Below, piece after piece: positions 9,535-18,841 of a DNA stretch of 64,000 nucleotides. Position numbers and translations under genes: made by a program. Within the stretch, counting starts at the first letter, position 1, and the number at the start of each line of letters is the position of its first letter. The notes below the pieces were generated by a model. It searched no databases. It was not told where the DNA came from and saw only the letters and a list, made by a program, of their open reading frames with translations. The stretch lies in NCBI GenBank assembly GCA_017429475.1, contig JAFROX010000001.1:310001-374000 (forward strand), in the 5' to 3' direction. This DNA comes from Bacteroidales bacterium. Lineage in GTDB: Bacteria > Bacteroidota > Bacteroidia > Bacteroidales > UBA932.

Positions 9535-11562
9535 TTACAACCTATTCAATTCTTTGGTAAGACTATTTTTAACAGTATTGAGGGCGGCAAGCAGACGCAT
9601 TTTCTCCTTGCAGGATTCACCGTCACCGCTTTTGAATGCGGCATCCACTTCCTTGACGGTAGCTGCGCAGAGACGGTCTATGACCTTTATGCGGTATGCA
9701 ATGACCGCTCTGGGAACGTTCTTGCCGAGCATCTGCTCTTCGGGAGTCAGAGAATCTCGGTAAACCTTGACAGTTATGGGGTAATTGTCGCAGATGACAT
9801 CCATCATCGTAGCGCTGACGTCCTGGTCGGGGTGTGTGGAGAAGAAACGGATGATCTTGCCCTGCGCCACCTCGCAGTCCCCAGTCTCTTCGCGGGGCCT
9901 TGAGAAGTATTCGTCGTAAATCTTCTTGTATACGGGATTCTCAAACTGCAGGTCATCCTCTTCGAGGGACCTGCGGATATATTCAGCCACGGTGGGAACA
10001 TCTGCCGGCTTGTCCTTCCCGCCATACAGCAGACTGTCGTCGGTATGGAGGGGGTATTCTCCGAACTTGAGAAGATAATAGACTATCTCCTTTTCGTTCA
10101 CTGCCAGGTAAGCATCGGTCAACGGCTTGGGAGCGCCCTCCACACTATCGGTGGGTGCAATGTCTTCATATCCTGCCGGAATCGGCTCATAATCACCCGG
10201 AAGGGAAACAGCAGGACCGGACTGCATCACGCGGTTACGCGCCTGTTCCTGAGAGGTCCTTCTCGAACGCAACTGCCTTATTTTCTGAAAAACGGCATCT
10301 TCCTTTATGTCGAAACGGGAGGCCACCTGACCGACGTACACGTTGCGTTCGATCTGGTCGGGAATCATCGACACGGACTCTATGATGTCGTTGATGAGCT
10401 GGGCCTTGCGTATGGGGTTATTGTCAATCTCTTCGAGGAGAAGGTTGGTCTTGAAAGTGATGAAATCGCACTTGTTGGATGCGATGAATTCTTCTATTTC
10501 TTCGCGGCTGTGGGCCTTGGCAAATGAATCTGGATCGTCCTCGGGAGGCAACAGCACCACCTCGACTTTCATTCCCTGCTGAAGGATCATATCTATTCCG
10601 CGGATGGAAGCCTTTATTCCTGCAGCATCGCCGTCATAAATAACAATTATCTTGTCGGTGAAGCGTTTTATCAGAGAAATCTGGCCAACGGTAAGAGAGG
10701 TTCCTGAAGAGGCGACGACATTCTCTATGCCGGCCTGATGCATCGAAATAACATCTGTATAACCCTCCACCAGCAGGCAGCAGTCTTTGTTCGCAATCGC
10801 GGTCTTGGCGAAATAGATGCCGTATAGAGAACGGTTCTTGACATAGACCTCCGTCTCCGGAGAGTTGATATATTTTGCTTTGCTCTTGTCGCTGGTAAGG
10901 ATACGGCCACCGAAAGCGATGACACGGCCGCTGAGAGAATGAATGGGGAACATCACGCGGTCGTAGAACCGGTCGCTCAGAGAGCCGTCATCACGCTTGA
11001 TGACCAGACCGCTGTCAACGAGATATTCTTCCTTGTAGCCTTCCTCCTTCGCGGTGGCGGCAAATGACTTGCCTCCTGCGGGGGCGAAGCCAAGGCCGAA
11101 CTTGCGGATGGTCTCGTCGGTAAACTTGCGTTCCTTGAAGTAGCTAAGGCCAACAAGATGAGTGCGTGCAGGATCCCAGAGCAGCTGTTGGTAGTATTTC
11201 TGGGCATACTCGTTTACGATGAGCAGGCTTTCGCCTTTCAGCCGGGCTGCGATCTCCTCTGGAGTCTGCTCCTTCTCGACCACTTCGATGCCATATTTCT
11301 TTGCCAGGTATTTGAGTGCCTCGGGGTATGAGAGCTTCTCGTGCTCCATAATGAAGGACACGGCCGTTCCGGCCTTGCCGCAAGCGAAACACTTGAATAT
11401 CTGCTTGGTCGATGAGACACTGAGCGAAGGGTTCTTGTCCTGGTGGAAAGGGCACAGGCCCAGATAGTTTGCACCCCGCCTCTTCAGCGAGACGAAATCC
11501 CCTATCACCTCTTCGATGCGTGTGGCATCGAGAATCCTGTCGACCGTAGCCCTGTCAATCAT
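9535..11562 (-). CDS. dnaG: DNA primase
   Basis: 675 residues in the standard DnaG order. The N-terminal zinc-binding domain is CPFHQDKNPSLSVS...FKCFACGKAG (residues about 38-65). The RNA polymerase/TOPRIM core includes LLVEGYTDVIS near residue 260 and IVIYDGDAAG near 310 (acidic metal-binding residues). A C-terminal helical region would contact the DnaB helicase. It synthesises RNA primers for chromosome replication. Its ATG (11562) overlaps the last 4 bases of the upstream HU-like membrane-protein gene, so translation is probably coupled. The usual rpsU/rpoD neighbours are absent. Confidence 0.97.
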   Translation of the reverse strand: MIDRATVDRILDATRIEEVIGDFVSLKRRGANYLGLCPFHQDKNPSLSVSSTKQIFKCFACGKAGTAVSFIMEHEKLSYPEALKYLAKKYGIEVVEKEQTPEEIAARLKGESLLIVNEYAQKYYQQLLWDPARTHLVGLSYFKERKFTDETIRKFGLGFAPAGGKSFAATAKEEGYKEEYLVDSGLVIKRDDGSLSDRFYDRVMFPIHSLSGRVIAFGGRILTSDKSKAKYINSPETEVYVKNRSLYGIYFAKTAIANKDCCLLVEGYTDVISMHQAGIENVVASSGTSLTVGQISLIKRFTDKIIVIYDGDAAGIKASIRGIDMILQQGMKVEVVLLPPEDDPDSFAKAHSREEIEEFIASNKCDFITFKTNLLLEEIDNNPIRKAQLINDIIESVSMIPDQIERNVYVGQVASRFDIKEDAVFQKIRQLRSRRTSQEQARNRVMQSGPAVSLPGDYEPIPAGYEDIAPTDSVEGAPKPLTDAYLAVNEKEIVYYLLKFGEYPLHTDDSLLYGGKDKPADVPTVAEYIRRSLEEDDLQFENPVYKKIYDEYFSRPREETGDCEVAQGKIIRFFSTHPDQDVSATMMDVICDNYPITVKVYRDSLTPEEQMLGKNVPRAVIAYRIKVIDRLCAATVKEVDAAFKSGDGESCKEKMRLLAALNTVKNSLTKELNRL

Positions 11563-12299
11563 AGCAACCAGGTGTTAAGGATCCGGAGTTCCTCCTCAGT
11601 GTAGAGAAGATGGTTGATGAAATTGTCAACGGCAGTCCCCCACGGAAGGACGTCCTTGAATATGACTGACAATATCAGGAGCAACAGCAATGCTGCAAGC
11701 ACTATAAGCAGGATGGCCCACCATTTCAGCCTGTGGCGGGGCTTTTCGGCAGTAGTCGCAGCAACCTTGGGAGCATCTGCAGCAGGTTGCGGTTCAGCTG
11801 TCGTTTCGGGTTCCTGAACCGGTTCCTCTTCCTTCTCCGGGACATCTTCTGCCTGCGGCTCCTCTTCCATAAGCTGGCTGGATTTGATGGTCACGGCTTC
11901 GAGACCCATAGCCTCGGGGAATATGTCCAGATCGTCTGAAGCGACGAAGAAATAGTCGTTCTGGGCCGTAGCTCTCATCGTGCCGAGCGAAACAAGGTCC
12001 ACCCGTTTGGCCTTCTCAAGTTCTTCCTTGAACTCCTTTACGAAAGACTGCAGCCAGGCGGCCGGATCGGTGCCTGCAGGAAGAAGGGTGGCGATACGCT
12101 CTTTAAACAGCACCGCATCACCCTGTTCTGAAGCCCTGAAAGAGAGCTTCCTGTAGGGAGGATTGATGGTGCGGCCACGATCTGAAAATGACGCAGGCAT
12201 TTGCCGAGTGATGAAACTGCCCAGGCCGGGAATGGTAACGGTATCGTTCTCCAGCAGCAGTTCCTTGAGGCAGGCGGCAAAGATTTCCACGTCTTTCAT
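11559..12299 (-). CDS. Membrane-anchored HU-like (HU-CCDC81 type) protein
   Basis: 246 residues from ATG 12299 (MKDVEIFAACLKELLLEN); an upstream TTG at 12308 is less likely. The N-terminal ~130 residues look like the paired HU-CCDC81-type domains of Bacteroidetes: TVTIPGLGSFITRQMPASF...INPPYRKLSF, then VDLVSLGTMRATAQNDYFFVAS. An acidic Glu/Pro linker follows (residues about 148-190). Then comes one transmembrane helix (WWAILLIVLAALLLLLILSVIF) and a ~35-residue outer tail. Many relatives carry a SPOR domain after the helix; none is visible here. The DNA-binding-like part would face the cytoplasm. The 4-base overlap with dnaG suggests a link to replication or nucleoid positioning, which is inference. 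Confidence 0.75.
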   Translation of the reverse strand: MKDVEIFAACLKELLLENDTVTIPGLGSFITRQMPASFSDRGRTINPPYRKLSFRASEQGDAVLFKERIATLLPAGTDPAAWLQSFVKEFKEELEKAKRVDLVSLGTMRATAQNDYFFVASDDLDIFPEAMGLEAVTIKSSQLMEEEPQAEDVPEKEEEPVQEPETTAEPQPAADAPKVAATTAEKPRHRLKWWAILLIVLAALLLLLILSVIFKDVLPWGTAVDNFINHLLYTEEELRILNTWLL

Positions 12300-12305
12300 A
12301 TCCAA

Positions 12306-12313
12306 CAAAGATA
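12306..12313 (-). promoter_or_regulatory. Possible -7 element directly before the HU-like gene
   Basis: Minus strand TATCTTTG fits TAnnTTTG and ends only 6 bases before ATG 12299. If used, the transcript would have almost no leader. It could also be a chance match in an AT-rich gap. Confidence 0.35.
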
Positions 12314-12332
12314 ATATTAATTACGTCAAGAC

Positions 12333-13349
12333 CTACCTGTTGAATTCACGGGCACGGGCTTCGGCTTCCTGGCTGGTGAAAAAGCCGTTGTCCTTGATTA
12401 TGATCTTGTAGATGAAGTTGACCTTCTGACCCGGCTCAAGCCTGTACTCGGCAGCTTCCGTCAATGACTGGTCGAATTCGCGGCCGCCCATATTGTTGAC
12501 AGCGAACAGGCCGTAGCCGCGCGCGTGAGACCACGCCGGGAAGTTGGGATTGTACTTGGAATCGATGATCAGGATGGATATGTCGTCTCCTTCTTTCGTG
12601 CCGTTGAGCATAGTCCACTCAGCACGTTTAGACCAGACATCGTCTCCCCTGTCGCCCAGACTGTTGACATACTCGCCACAAACGCCTTCGTTGTTGACAG
12701 TCGCAACTTCAGTCACGATACCGTTTGCATCAGTATACCTTTCAGGCTTGTCGGAAGGCTTCTGGAAAGCGCGGTCGACGCGGAGGCCAAGCATACCTTC
12801 CTTGCTTTCGTTGAAAACTACCGGTTCCACTGCGGTCAGCCTGGCGGTCCTTACGATTGAACGTTCGTCCTGGCTGCTGTCAAAGACGAAAGTCGTCTCC
12901 TCCGTCATCAGCACATTGCCGTCGCTGTCGACCCAGTTGGAGAGGGTGACCAGACGGCCGTCAGAAGCAGAGACCACCCGGTCGAAGACGACAGAGCCGT
13001 AAGATGCCTTGCGGGATGCAGGGATAGCATATGAATTGTTCCAGAAATCAAGTCCGTTGACATTTCCGAAGTTGAACCACAGACCCACCTGATGCGGATG
13101 GTCAGTACTCTCGAAAGCCCTGGGGGCAAAGGGGAAACCTCTGGTGATATCCTTTCCGGATGCGGTAACGATCGGCCACAGGACCGGTTTCTCCATATCT
13201 ACCGGATAGATGTAGGAGGTGAAATACTTGCCGTCTATTGAGATATCTATTTTGCGTGCTTCGTCGTCGCGCTGGAACAAGACATCAGTCTTGCCGCTGC
13301 TGCAAGCCATCAGGGTCAGCAGCGGCAACAGATATAAAAAGCGTTTCAT
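12333..13349 (-). CDS. DUF6807 (PmoA-like) lipoprotein
   Basis: 338 residues with a lipoprotein signal ([16 protein letters not shown], Cys16). The body matches the DUF6807/PmoA-like family: [28 protein letters not shown], then [23 protein letters not shown], and later [17 protein letters not shown]. Family members often sit beside Gfo/Idh/MocA oxidoreductases in glycan-degradation loci. Their activity is not settled, although the beta-sandwich fold recalls sugar-binding mutarotase-like domains. The ATG shares one base with the stop of the upstream oxidoreductase gene (TGATG), so translation is probably coupled. Likely anchored in the periplasm or outer membrane. Confidence 0.85.
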   Translation of the reverse strand: MKRFLYLLPLLTLMACSSGKTDVLFQRDDEARKIDISIDGKYFTSYIYPVDMEKPVLWPIVTASGKDITRGFPFAPRAFESTDHPHQVGLWFNFGNVNGLDFWNNSYAIPASRKASYGSVVFDRVVSASDGRLVTLSNWVDSDGNVLMTEETTFVFDSSQDERSIVRTARLTAVEPVVFNESKEGMLGLRVDRAFQKPSDKPERYTDANGIVTEVATVNNEGVCGEYVNSLGDRGDDVWSKRAEWTMLNGTKEGDDISILIIDSKYNPNFPAWSHARGYGLFAVNNMGGREFDQSLTEAAEYRLEPGQKVNFIYKIIIKDNGFFTSQEAEARAREFNR

Positions 13350-14698
13350 CAGTACTGGAATACTTTTCCTCCGGCCATCACTTCCTGGGTGGCAGGATTG
13401 AAGACTGTATATTCATGGGTGCGAAGAGCGGCGGTCACCATTATGCAGGCGATGGAATGGTTGTAGCCTGCCATATAGTTTGCGTTCGGTTGCTTGCGGC
13501 TGCGGACGCACTCCATCCAGTTGAGCATATGGGCAGTGGTCATCGGATCTCCGCCTGTATTGGCATCGGTAGACACCTTTATGCCTTCTGACAATGAGAA
13601 TGATTCGAGCCTGTTCTCCTCCATTCCCATTGTCCTGGCCTCGCGGGCAGTCAGGTATCCGTTGTCAGTTACCATATTGGTATCAAGGTTGAGTTCTCCT
13701 CCGTTTGAATAGTAGATCTCCTTGGTGCCACCTGCCCCGTTGGTGAAGCGTGAAGAATAAACTACCTGGAAACCTTTAGAAGGATCGTCCGCCGGACCGT
13801 AATCGAGCACGGCGGTCATCGTATCGAAGTTGGTGCGGCCATCCTTCCAGAGATATATGCCTCCGTTGGCAGCCACGCTGCGGGGATAGTTGTAGCCTGT
13901 GAACCAGTGGACGGTATCGATCTGATGGGCCATCCACTGACCGGGAATACCTGATGAGAACGGCCAGAACAAACGGAACTCCAGGTATTTGCGGGGATCG
14001 AACGGCTGGTAGGGCCGATTCAGCAGGTAGCGGTTCCAGTCGGTATCTTCTTCCTTGAGCAGAGGAACGGTTGTGGGACGGCGCCAGCGGCCTGGCTGGT
14101 TGACATTCCAGGTCATTTCGACCATAACGATGTCACCGAACTTTCCTGAACGGAGGAAATCGTTTGCTGCGTGATAGTTAGGCGCGCTTCGACGCTGAGA
14201 ACCGATCTGCACGATAGTGCCGGCCTTCTCGATGGCTGCCTTTGCATAACGAGCGTCTTCCATAGTCTCTGCGAAGGGTTTCTCGACATATGCATCCTTG
14301 CCGTTCTGGGCTGCCTCTGCTGCGTGGCGTGCGTGCTGAAAATCGGCAGTGGAGATGATTACGGCATCGATGTCCTTGTCTTCGTACATCTTGTCGTTGT
14401 TAACGTAAGTCCTGATTGCGTGACCGAACTTGGTCTCCAGATTGGACTTGGCCTCCTCGCGACGGAGCCTCCAGAGGTCCGACACACCGATGATGTCAAA
14501 ATTCTGAGCCTGGCAGTTGGCCTGGAAAGCAGGAAGAAGAGAGCCCCGGAAACGATCCGAATAGCCTACGATGGCGACATTCACCCTGTCGTTGGCTCCC
14601 ATTATACGACTGTAACTTTTTGCACTCATACCGTGCGTGCTGGCCACCATTCCTGCAGCTGCGAATCCTGCAGTTTTCAGAAATTCTCGTCTGTTCAT
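13349..14698 (-). CDS. Gfo/Idh/MocA family oxidoreductase with twin-arginine signal
   Basis: 449 residues. The N-terminus [20 protein letters not shown] is a typical Tat signal (RREFLK), so the folded, cofactor-loaded enzyme is probably exported to the periplasm. After the signal comes a Rossmann domain ([13 protein letters not shown]..., a departure from strict GxGxxG), then [36 protein letters not shown] with the conserved EKP near residue 145. The C-terminal part is the substrate domain ([21 protein letters not shown]). Exported family members act on glycosides by transient oxidation. It lies between an alkaline phosphatase gene (17 bases upstream) and the coupled DUF6807 lipoprotein gene. 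Substrate unknown. Confidence 0.92.
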   Translation of the reverse strand: MNRREFLKTAGFAAAGMVASTHGMSAKSYSRIMGANDRVNVAIVGYSDRFRGSLLPAFQANCQAQNFDIIGVSDLWRLRREEAKSNLETKFGHAIRTYVNNDKMYEDKDIDAVIISTADFQHARHAAEAAQNGKDAYVEKPFAETMEDARYAKAAIEKAGTIVQIGSQRRSAPNYHAANDFLRSGKFGDIVMVEMTWNVNQPGRWRRPTTVPLLKEEDTDWNRYLLNRPYQPFDPRKYLEFRLFWPFSSGIPGQWMAHQIDTVHWFTGYNYPRSVAANGGIYLWKDGRTNFDTMTAVLDYGPADDPSKGFQVVYSSRFTNGAGGTKEIYYSNGGELNLDTNMVTDNGYLTAREARTMGMEENRLESFSLSEGIKVSTDANTGGDPMTTAHMLNWMECVRSRKQPNANYMAGYNHSIACIMVTAALRTHEYTVFNPATQEVMAGGKVFQY

Positions 14699-14715
14699 AT
14701 CAATGATTTTAAAGA

Positions 14716-15861
14716 TTATTTCTTCATCTTCTTGCCTGCCAGAATCTCAACAATGAGATTGCTGACATCACTGTTTTCGAGGAAGCAGCGGAACTGCTGG
14801 GACTGCGGGCCATAGGCATAAATCGGAACGGTTATGGCCGTATGGCCGGTAGATGCGAAAGCCGTGCGGATAAAGCCTTTCTCAGGATCGCCGCCACGGA
14901 GAGCGACACCGCCAGTCTCGTGGTCTGCACTGATGAGAACAAGGGTGTGACCGTCCTTCTCTGCGAAACGGATGGCTTCCTCTATGGCCTTGTCAAAGTC
15001 CAGCATCTCGCGGACAAAGCCGTATGTGTTGTTGCTGTGCTCTTCCTTGTCTATGCGGGCTCCTTCAACCATAAGGAAGAAACCTTTCTTGCTCTGTTTT
15101 GACAGATATTCAATGGCCTTGCGGGTAGTTGCCGGGAGATAGTCTCCGCGGTCAGCGAGCTGAACACTGGGAGGAAGGTACATAACTGGAGATGCAGCTC
15201 CGTCAACTTCGCTGAGGCGTTCGACCATCGTATATCGTTTGGCGATGGCTTCTTTGGTAGCCTCAGGCCTCTTTTCGAAGACTTCGGTAGAGCCGGCAGA
15301 AACAAAATCCAGGTGTGCAGAGGGCAGATCCGCCCATATTTCATCGGTTTTGTTGCGGGAATCCTGATGCGCGAAGAATGAAGCTGGAGTCGCACCGTTC
15401 AGGTCATCAGTCGAAATGACTCCGCAGGCGTAACCAATGGGGGAAAGTTTTTCGGGGATGTTCGGTATTGCATTTTTACCCGGATCCATTCCGACAAAAC
15501 CGTTGGTGGTTTTCTGGCCTGTGGCATATGCTGTTCCGGATGCCGCCGAGTCTGTGGTGAAATTGTCATCACTCTGGGTGCGTACGAAGCCGAATGTATG
15601 CAGGTTGGTGAGGGTCAGCTCGCCGCCGTTGGCATACATACCGGCATTGACTGCTGCCAGACCCATTCCGTCACCGATCAGAAGGATGACATTGCGGACC
15701 TTCCTGTTGCTCCCGTCGAATCTGAAATCAGGAGTGTAGGAACCTTGGTGTTGGACAGTGGTTTCTCCGATGTAGCCGGTGAATTCGGTCTTCTCGATTT
15801 CCTGGGAGAACACAGGGAATGTCATTGCCAGCAGAATGATGGCGCAAAGGAACTTTTTCAT
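14716..15861 (-). CDS. Alkaline phosphatase (PhoA type)
   Basis: 381 residues with a cleavable signal peptide (MKKFLCAIILLAMTFPVFSQ). LIGDGMG near residue 62 carries a metal-ligand Asp. DNFTTDSAASGTAYATG holds the phosphorylated Ser (Ser105). ISADHETGG near residue 310 supplies Asp/His zinc ligands. It hydrolyses phosphomonoesters in the periplasm. At 381 residues it is shorter than E. coli PhoA and close to other Bacteroidetes members. It is the first gene of a minus-strand run leading to the oxidoreductase and the DUF6807 lipoprotein, behind a good TTTG/TAnnTTTG promoter. The grouping suggests release of phosphate from a modified sugar, but that is inference. Confidence 0.95.
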   Translation of the reverse strand: MKKFLCAIILLAMTFPVFSQEIEKTEFTGYIGETTVQHQGSYTPDFRFDGSNRKVRNVILLIGDGMGLAAVNAGMYANGGELTLTNLHTFGFVRTQSDDNFTTDSAASGTAYATGQKTTNGFVGMDPGKNAIPNIPEKLSPIGYACGVISTDDLNGATPASFFAHQDSRNKTDEIWADLPSAHLDFVSAGSTEVFEKRPEATKEAIAKRYTMVERLSEVDGAASPVMYLPPSVQLADRGDYLPATTRKAIEYLSKQSKKGFFLMVEGARIDKEEHSNNTYGFVREMLDFDKAIEEAIRFAEKDGHTLVLISADHETGGVALRGGDPEKGFIRTAFASTGHTAITVPIYAYGPQSQQFRCFLENSDVSNLIVEILAGKKMKK

Positions 15862-15885
15862 TTTACTAGGGAATTATCAATCAAA

Positions 15886-15915
15886 CAAATTTAATCAATT
15901 TTTCTCTGTCACAAA
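15886..15915 (-). promoter_or_regulatory. Promoter of the alkaline phosphatase operon
   Basis: Minus strand shows TTTG (15915-15912), 18 bases, then TAAATTTG (15893-15886), about 24 bases before ATG 15861. This matches the Bacteroidetes -33/-7 pattern. Confidence 0.6.
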
Positions 15916-15919
15916 AGAG

Positions 15920-15927
15920 TATATTTG
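15920..15927 (+). promoter_or_regulatory. -7 element for bcp
   Basis: TATATTTGCA, 20 bases before the bcp ATG. It is back to back with the alkaline phosphatase promoter. Confidence 0.55.
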
Positions 15928-15947
15928 CACATAGAAACTAAAATCAT

Positions 15948-16403
15948 ATGCTGAAAATCGGAGACAGAATGCCGGATTTCGAGGTCTTGGACCAGGACGG
16001 CAACACGGTAAGGTCACAGGACCTCATTGGCAACGGCCGCAAGACCATCATTTATTTCTATCCCAAGGACAACACATCCGGATGCACCGCAGAGGCCTGC
16101 AGTTTCCGAGACAACTATGCCGCACTTACCGAAGCCGGATACAATGTCATCGGCGTCAGCAAGGATTCGGCGAAGTCCCACACAGGTTTCCGCGCGAAAT
16201 ATGAACTTCCGTTCAGACTGCTGGCCGACACTTCGACCGAGATGCTTCAGAGCTTCGGTGCCTGGGGAGAAAAGAAAATGTACGGCAAGACAGTCCTCGG
16301 GACGCTACGCCGTACATTCATATTCTCTGAAGACGGAATACTGGAGCGCCTCATCGAAAAGGTCGACACCAAGAACGCCGCCGGACAGATTCTGGAAGGA
16401 TAG
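15948..16403 (+). CDS. bcp: Thiol peroxidase of the BCP/PrxQ type
   Basis: 151 residues. It reduces peroxides with electrons from thioredoxin. The peroxidatic Cys46 and resolving Cys51 are in SGCTAEACSFRD, the CxxxxC arrangement of two-Cys BCP/PrxQ enzymes. Upstream is IIYFYPKDNT and downstream the YELPFRLLADTS block. GKTVLGTLRRTFIF near the end is the usual core strand. No signal peptide, so cytoplasmic. It has its own promoter, divergent from the phosphatase operon, and ends 4 bases from the stop of the convergent DUF2207 gene. Confidence 0.95.
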   Translation: MLKIGDRMPDFEVLDQDGNTVRSQDLIGNGRKTIIYFYPKDNTSGCTAEACSFRDNYAALTEAGYNVIGVSKDSAKSHTGFRAKYELPFRLLADTSTEMLQSFGAWGEKKMYGKTVLGTLRRTFIFSEDGILERLIEKVDTKNAAGQILEG

Positions 16404-16407
16404 CAGT

Positions 16408-18132
16408 TTATCTCGAGCCGCCACCGTGGCCACCACCGAAGCCGCCTCCACCGCCGCCGAATGATATAGAGCCTCCTCCGCCGGATGAACGTTGAGCGGC
16501 CGCTGCCCTGGCCGCACGCTGCGCCTGCCGTTGCATGGCAGACGACATCATTGCTGACGAAGACCTGTTCAAATTGCGCAGGACATAATAGGTTGTCGTC
16601 GTATCGAACATATTGGTCTGACGCACATACTCCTCCATAACCTTCGGGAACAGTTTTTCGAAATTCCTGTACACTTGCTCCGCCACGCCGAGTACGGCTG
16701 CCATCACCATATATTGCTTCCACAATCCGACTTCAGGAGCCTCGCGCTCTGAAGCGAGGGTGAAATCATTGAGGAAATTCTTGAATTCCACGGCGTGGCA
16801 ACGTTCCTCGGGCGACAATTCGCGCCATATGGCAGTTCCTGCACGTTTGGCAGCCAGGGGCCAGGAGGCTACAGTCTTGTCGTTCTTGTAGGACCACGTC
16901 TTGAATTCATTTGCTTCGAGGAGACGGTTTTCACCGGCCGCGGCAAGAGCCGCACAATATACCGTATTCTCCATTGTATCCTCAGATTCAGCCTCGGCGG
17001 CCTCCTTGACGAAGCGCAGGTTCACACGATCCTGCTTCTTGGGATCCCTCTCCACAGCAAGCATGCCGTCTTGAATCCATTTCAGGAAATAGGCGCTCAC
17101 CAGGTTAGAGAACATAGTGTTTTTGTCAGGCTTCAACAGGTCGCCGGAAAGCAGCAGACTGTACAATGCCGTAGGACTGCCGTTGAGGGGGACGTCCCTC
17201 CACCAGCCGTCAATCTTGTCTTTTCCGAATATCTTCTTATCAAAGTGGCGACCAGATACTCTCCTGTAAATCTTTCTTATGATGGCAAACAGAGCCCATC
17301 CGACAATCAGCAGCGGAATGAGCAGGAATAACGCCAGCAGGATGATTCCGAAAATCTTGTCTCCCCTTGACAATTGTTCATCGCCATAGTCACTGCCCTC
17401 CATCGCCTCTTCCTTCAGTTGTTCGAAAGTTCCCGTTCCCTCAACAGAGGGTGAGAACAATCCTTTGTCAAAACTTACAAGCGCAGAAAAGAAACTGCCA
17501 TAGCGGAAGGGTTCAGTGGACTCAAAACAGATGGTGCAATCCTCCAGCCTGGAATCACCGACCATACCGAAACCCCAGAAACGGACGTTGCTGGAATCTT
17601 CACTAGTCCAATACCAGGGATTTCCGCCAGTTCCATTGATAATCTTGATGGATGCATGCTCCGGCTTGACATCCCACTCGTCATTGAGAAAATGCCAGTG
17701 GAAGCCGTCACACTCATCATAGGACTGTACCAGGTTATCAATCGTGTAACTTATGGTGTAGATGTGGTCGCCATACTCTCCCTGACCCCAGCAAAGTTCG
17801 ATGTTGCCACCTCTCTTCTCCACTATTCCGCAGCGGTGTGTCTTGGCGGCAAGCGAGCGGTTCGAATTCCACCTACGGCCGTCATTCTCATACTCTATTC
17901 CATTCTCGGAGACCTGGAAATCGTGGATATAGCATTCTCCAAGGTTGTCTATGGGGATATACCATTCCGTGCCGTCGACCACAGTGACATCCCATACCTG
18001 AACGACACGGGCACTGCCGTCAGCGGACAGGGTGACGCTGGTCTCTATGTCCCGGATCTCCTGCGAATGAACAGGAAGAGCCAAGGCGCTTGTCAGTGAC
18101 AGGGCCAGAAAGAAGGCGAAGACTTTACGCAT
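16408..18132 (-). CDS. DUF2207 family membrane protein
   Basis: 574 residues with a signal peptide (MRKVFAFFLALSLTSALALPVHSQ). An extracytoplasmic DUF2207-type domain starts at about residue 25 (IRDIETSVTLSADGSARVVQVWDV...) and runs to about 230. One strong transmembrane segment is FGIILLALFLLIPLLIVGWALFAII (residues about 263-287). A long cytoplasmic region follows (KIFGKDKIDGWWRDVPLNGSPTALYSLLL...). The C-terminus is Gly-rich (GGGGSISFGGGGGGFGGG), common in this family. Function is unknown, but the gene recurs next to lemA, as here (5 bases downstream of the lemA stop). Confidence 0.88.
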   Translation of the reverse strand: MRKVFAFFLALSLTSALALPVHSQEIRDIETSVTLSADGSARVVQVWDVTVVDGTEWYIPIDNLGECYIHDFQVSENGIEYENDGRRWNSNRSLAAKTHRCGIVEKRGGNIELCWGQGEYGDHIYTISYTIDNLVQSYDECDGFHWHFLNDEWDVKPEHASIKIINGTGGNPWYWTSEDSSNVRFWGFGMVGDSRLEDCTICFESTEPFRYGSFFSALVSFDKGLFSPSVEGTGTFEQLKEEAMEGSDYGDEQLSRGDKIFGIILLALFLLIPLLIVGWALFAIIRKIYRRVSGRHFDKKIFGKDKIDGWWRDVPLNGSPTALYSLLLSGDLLKPDKNTMFSNLVSAYFLKWIQDGMLAVERDPKKQDRVNLRFVKEAAEAESEDTMENTVYCAALAAAGENRLLEANEFKTWSYKNDKTVASWPLAAKRAGTAIWRELSPEERCHAVEFKNFLNDFTLASEREAPEVGLWKQYMVMAAVLGVAEQVYRNFEKLFPKVMEEYVRQTNMFDTTTTYYVLRNLNRSSSAMMSSAMQRQAQRAARAAAAQRSSGGGGSISFGGGGGGFGGGHGGGSR

Positions 18133-18137
18133 ATTTA

Positions 18138-18713
18138 TTATTGCTTCTCAGGGAAAATGTCAGGGATGTCGGATTTTGACTTGTCTTCCTCAAGGTACTG
18201 CTTGGGTGCGAAGCCGAGCATCCTTGCCACTACGCTGCCAGGGAACATACGTGTCTGCATATTGAACTTGGTCACGGCATCGTTGAATGTCATACGTGAA
18301 ATACGTACCTGGTCCTCGTTCTTGCTGTATTCATCCTGAGCGTTCTTATAGAGTTCCATCGACTTGAGCTCAGGATAACGCTCTGCAACGACATTGAAAT
18401 TCCTGATGGCCTGGCCAAGCAGTGCTTCATTCTCGTTGATCTGCTCCGGTGTAGGATTTGCCGATTGCACCGGACGGCGCGCTTCGATGGCATCGATTAT
18501 TGTCTTCGACTCCACGTCCTTGGCGTATTCACGTGCGGCATTGATCATTGTCCTCAATGAATCAAAACGTGTCATCTGCTGTACGTTGATCTGCTTGAGG
18601 GCATTGTTGGCGAACTCATCGAGCTTGACGAGTTTGTTCTGTACTGAAATCACCCATAGTACGAGCAGTACTACGATGGCGATGATAATGATTGTTACCA
18701 TAGTTTTTGTCAT
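18138..18713 (-). CDS. lemA: LemA family protein
   Basis: 191 residues. An N-terminal membrane anchor (MVTIIIIAIVVLLVLWVISVQNKLVKLDEFANNA) is followed by a helical body with the family pattern NALKQINVQ...TMINAAREYAKDVES...IRNFNVVAERYPELKSMELYKNAQDEYSKNEDQVRISRMTFNDAVTKFN...FPGSVVARMLGF. LemA proteins have a short outside N-terminus and a coiled helical bundle; their cellular role is undefined. The partner DUF2207 gene follows after 5 bases. A TAnnTTTG element lies just upstream. Confidence 0.95.
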   Translation of the reverse strand: MTKTMVTIIIIAIVVLLVLWVISVQNKLVKLDEFANNALKQINVQQMTRFDSLRTMINAAREYAKDVESKTIIDAIEARRPVQSANPTPEQINENEALLGQAIRNFNVVAERYPELKSMELYKNAQDEYSKNEDQVRISRMTFNDAVTKFNMQTRMFPGSVVARMLGFAPKQYLEEDKSKSDIPDIFPEKQ

Positions 18714-18725
18714 TAATTGTTATAA

Positions 18726-18733
18726 CAAAAATA
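18726..18733 (-). promoter_or_regulatory. -7 element for lemA-DUF2207
   Basis: Minus strand TATTTTTG fits TAnnTTTG, 12 bases before the lemA ATG. No clear -33 element. Confidence 0.4.
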
Positions 18734-18750
18734 ACAATTTTCCATACATG

Positions 18751-18778
18751 AAAAAAGCAGCTGGATTTTCAGTTGCTT
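18751..18778 (-). terminator. Second, degenerate terminator copy
   Basis: Minus strand: AAGCAACTG, short A-rich loop, CAGCTGCTT, then six T. It closely resembles the terminator at 18842-18871, with one mismatch in the stem. Confidence 0.6.
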
Positions 18779-18817
18779 CGTCGCTTGCGACGCAGGGGTT
18801 CCGGGGGCAGAGCCCCC
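18779..18817. repeat. GC-rich double palindrome between two terminators
   Basis: Two perfect small hairpins: CGTCGC-TT-GCGACG (18779-18792) and GGGGGC-AGA-GCCCCC (18803-18817), joined by AGGGGTTCCG-like sequence. The composition differs sharply from the AT-rich flanks. It has the look of an intergenic repeat element, but a genome is needed to show copies. Confidence 0.5.
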
Positions 18818-18841
18818 GTGATGGATATGCCAAAGGGCACT

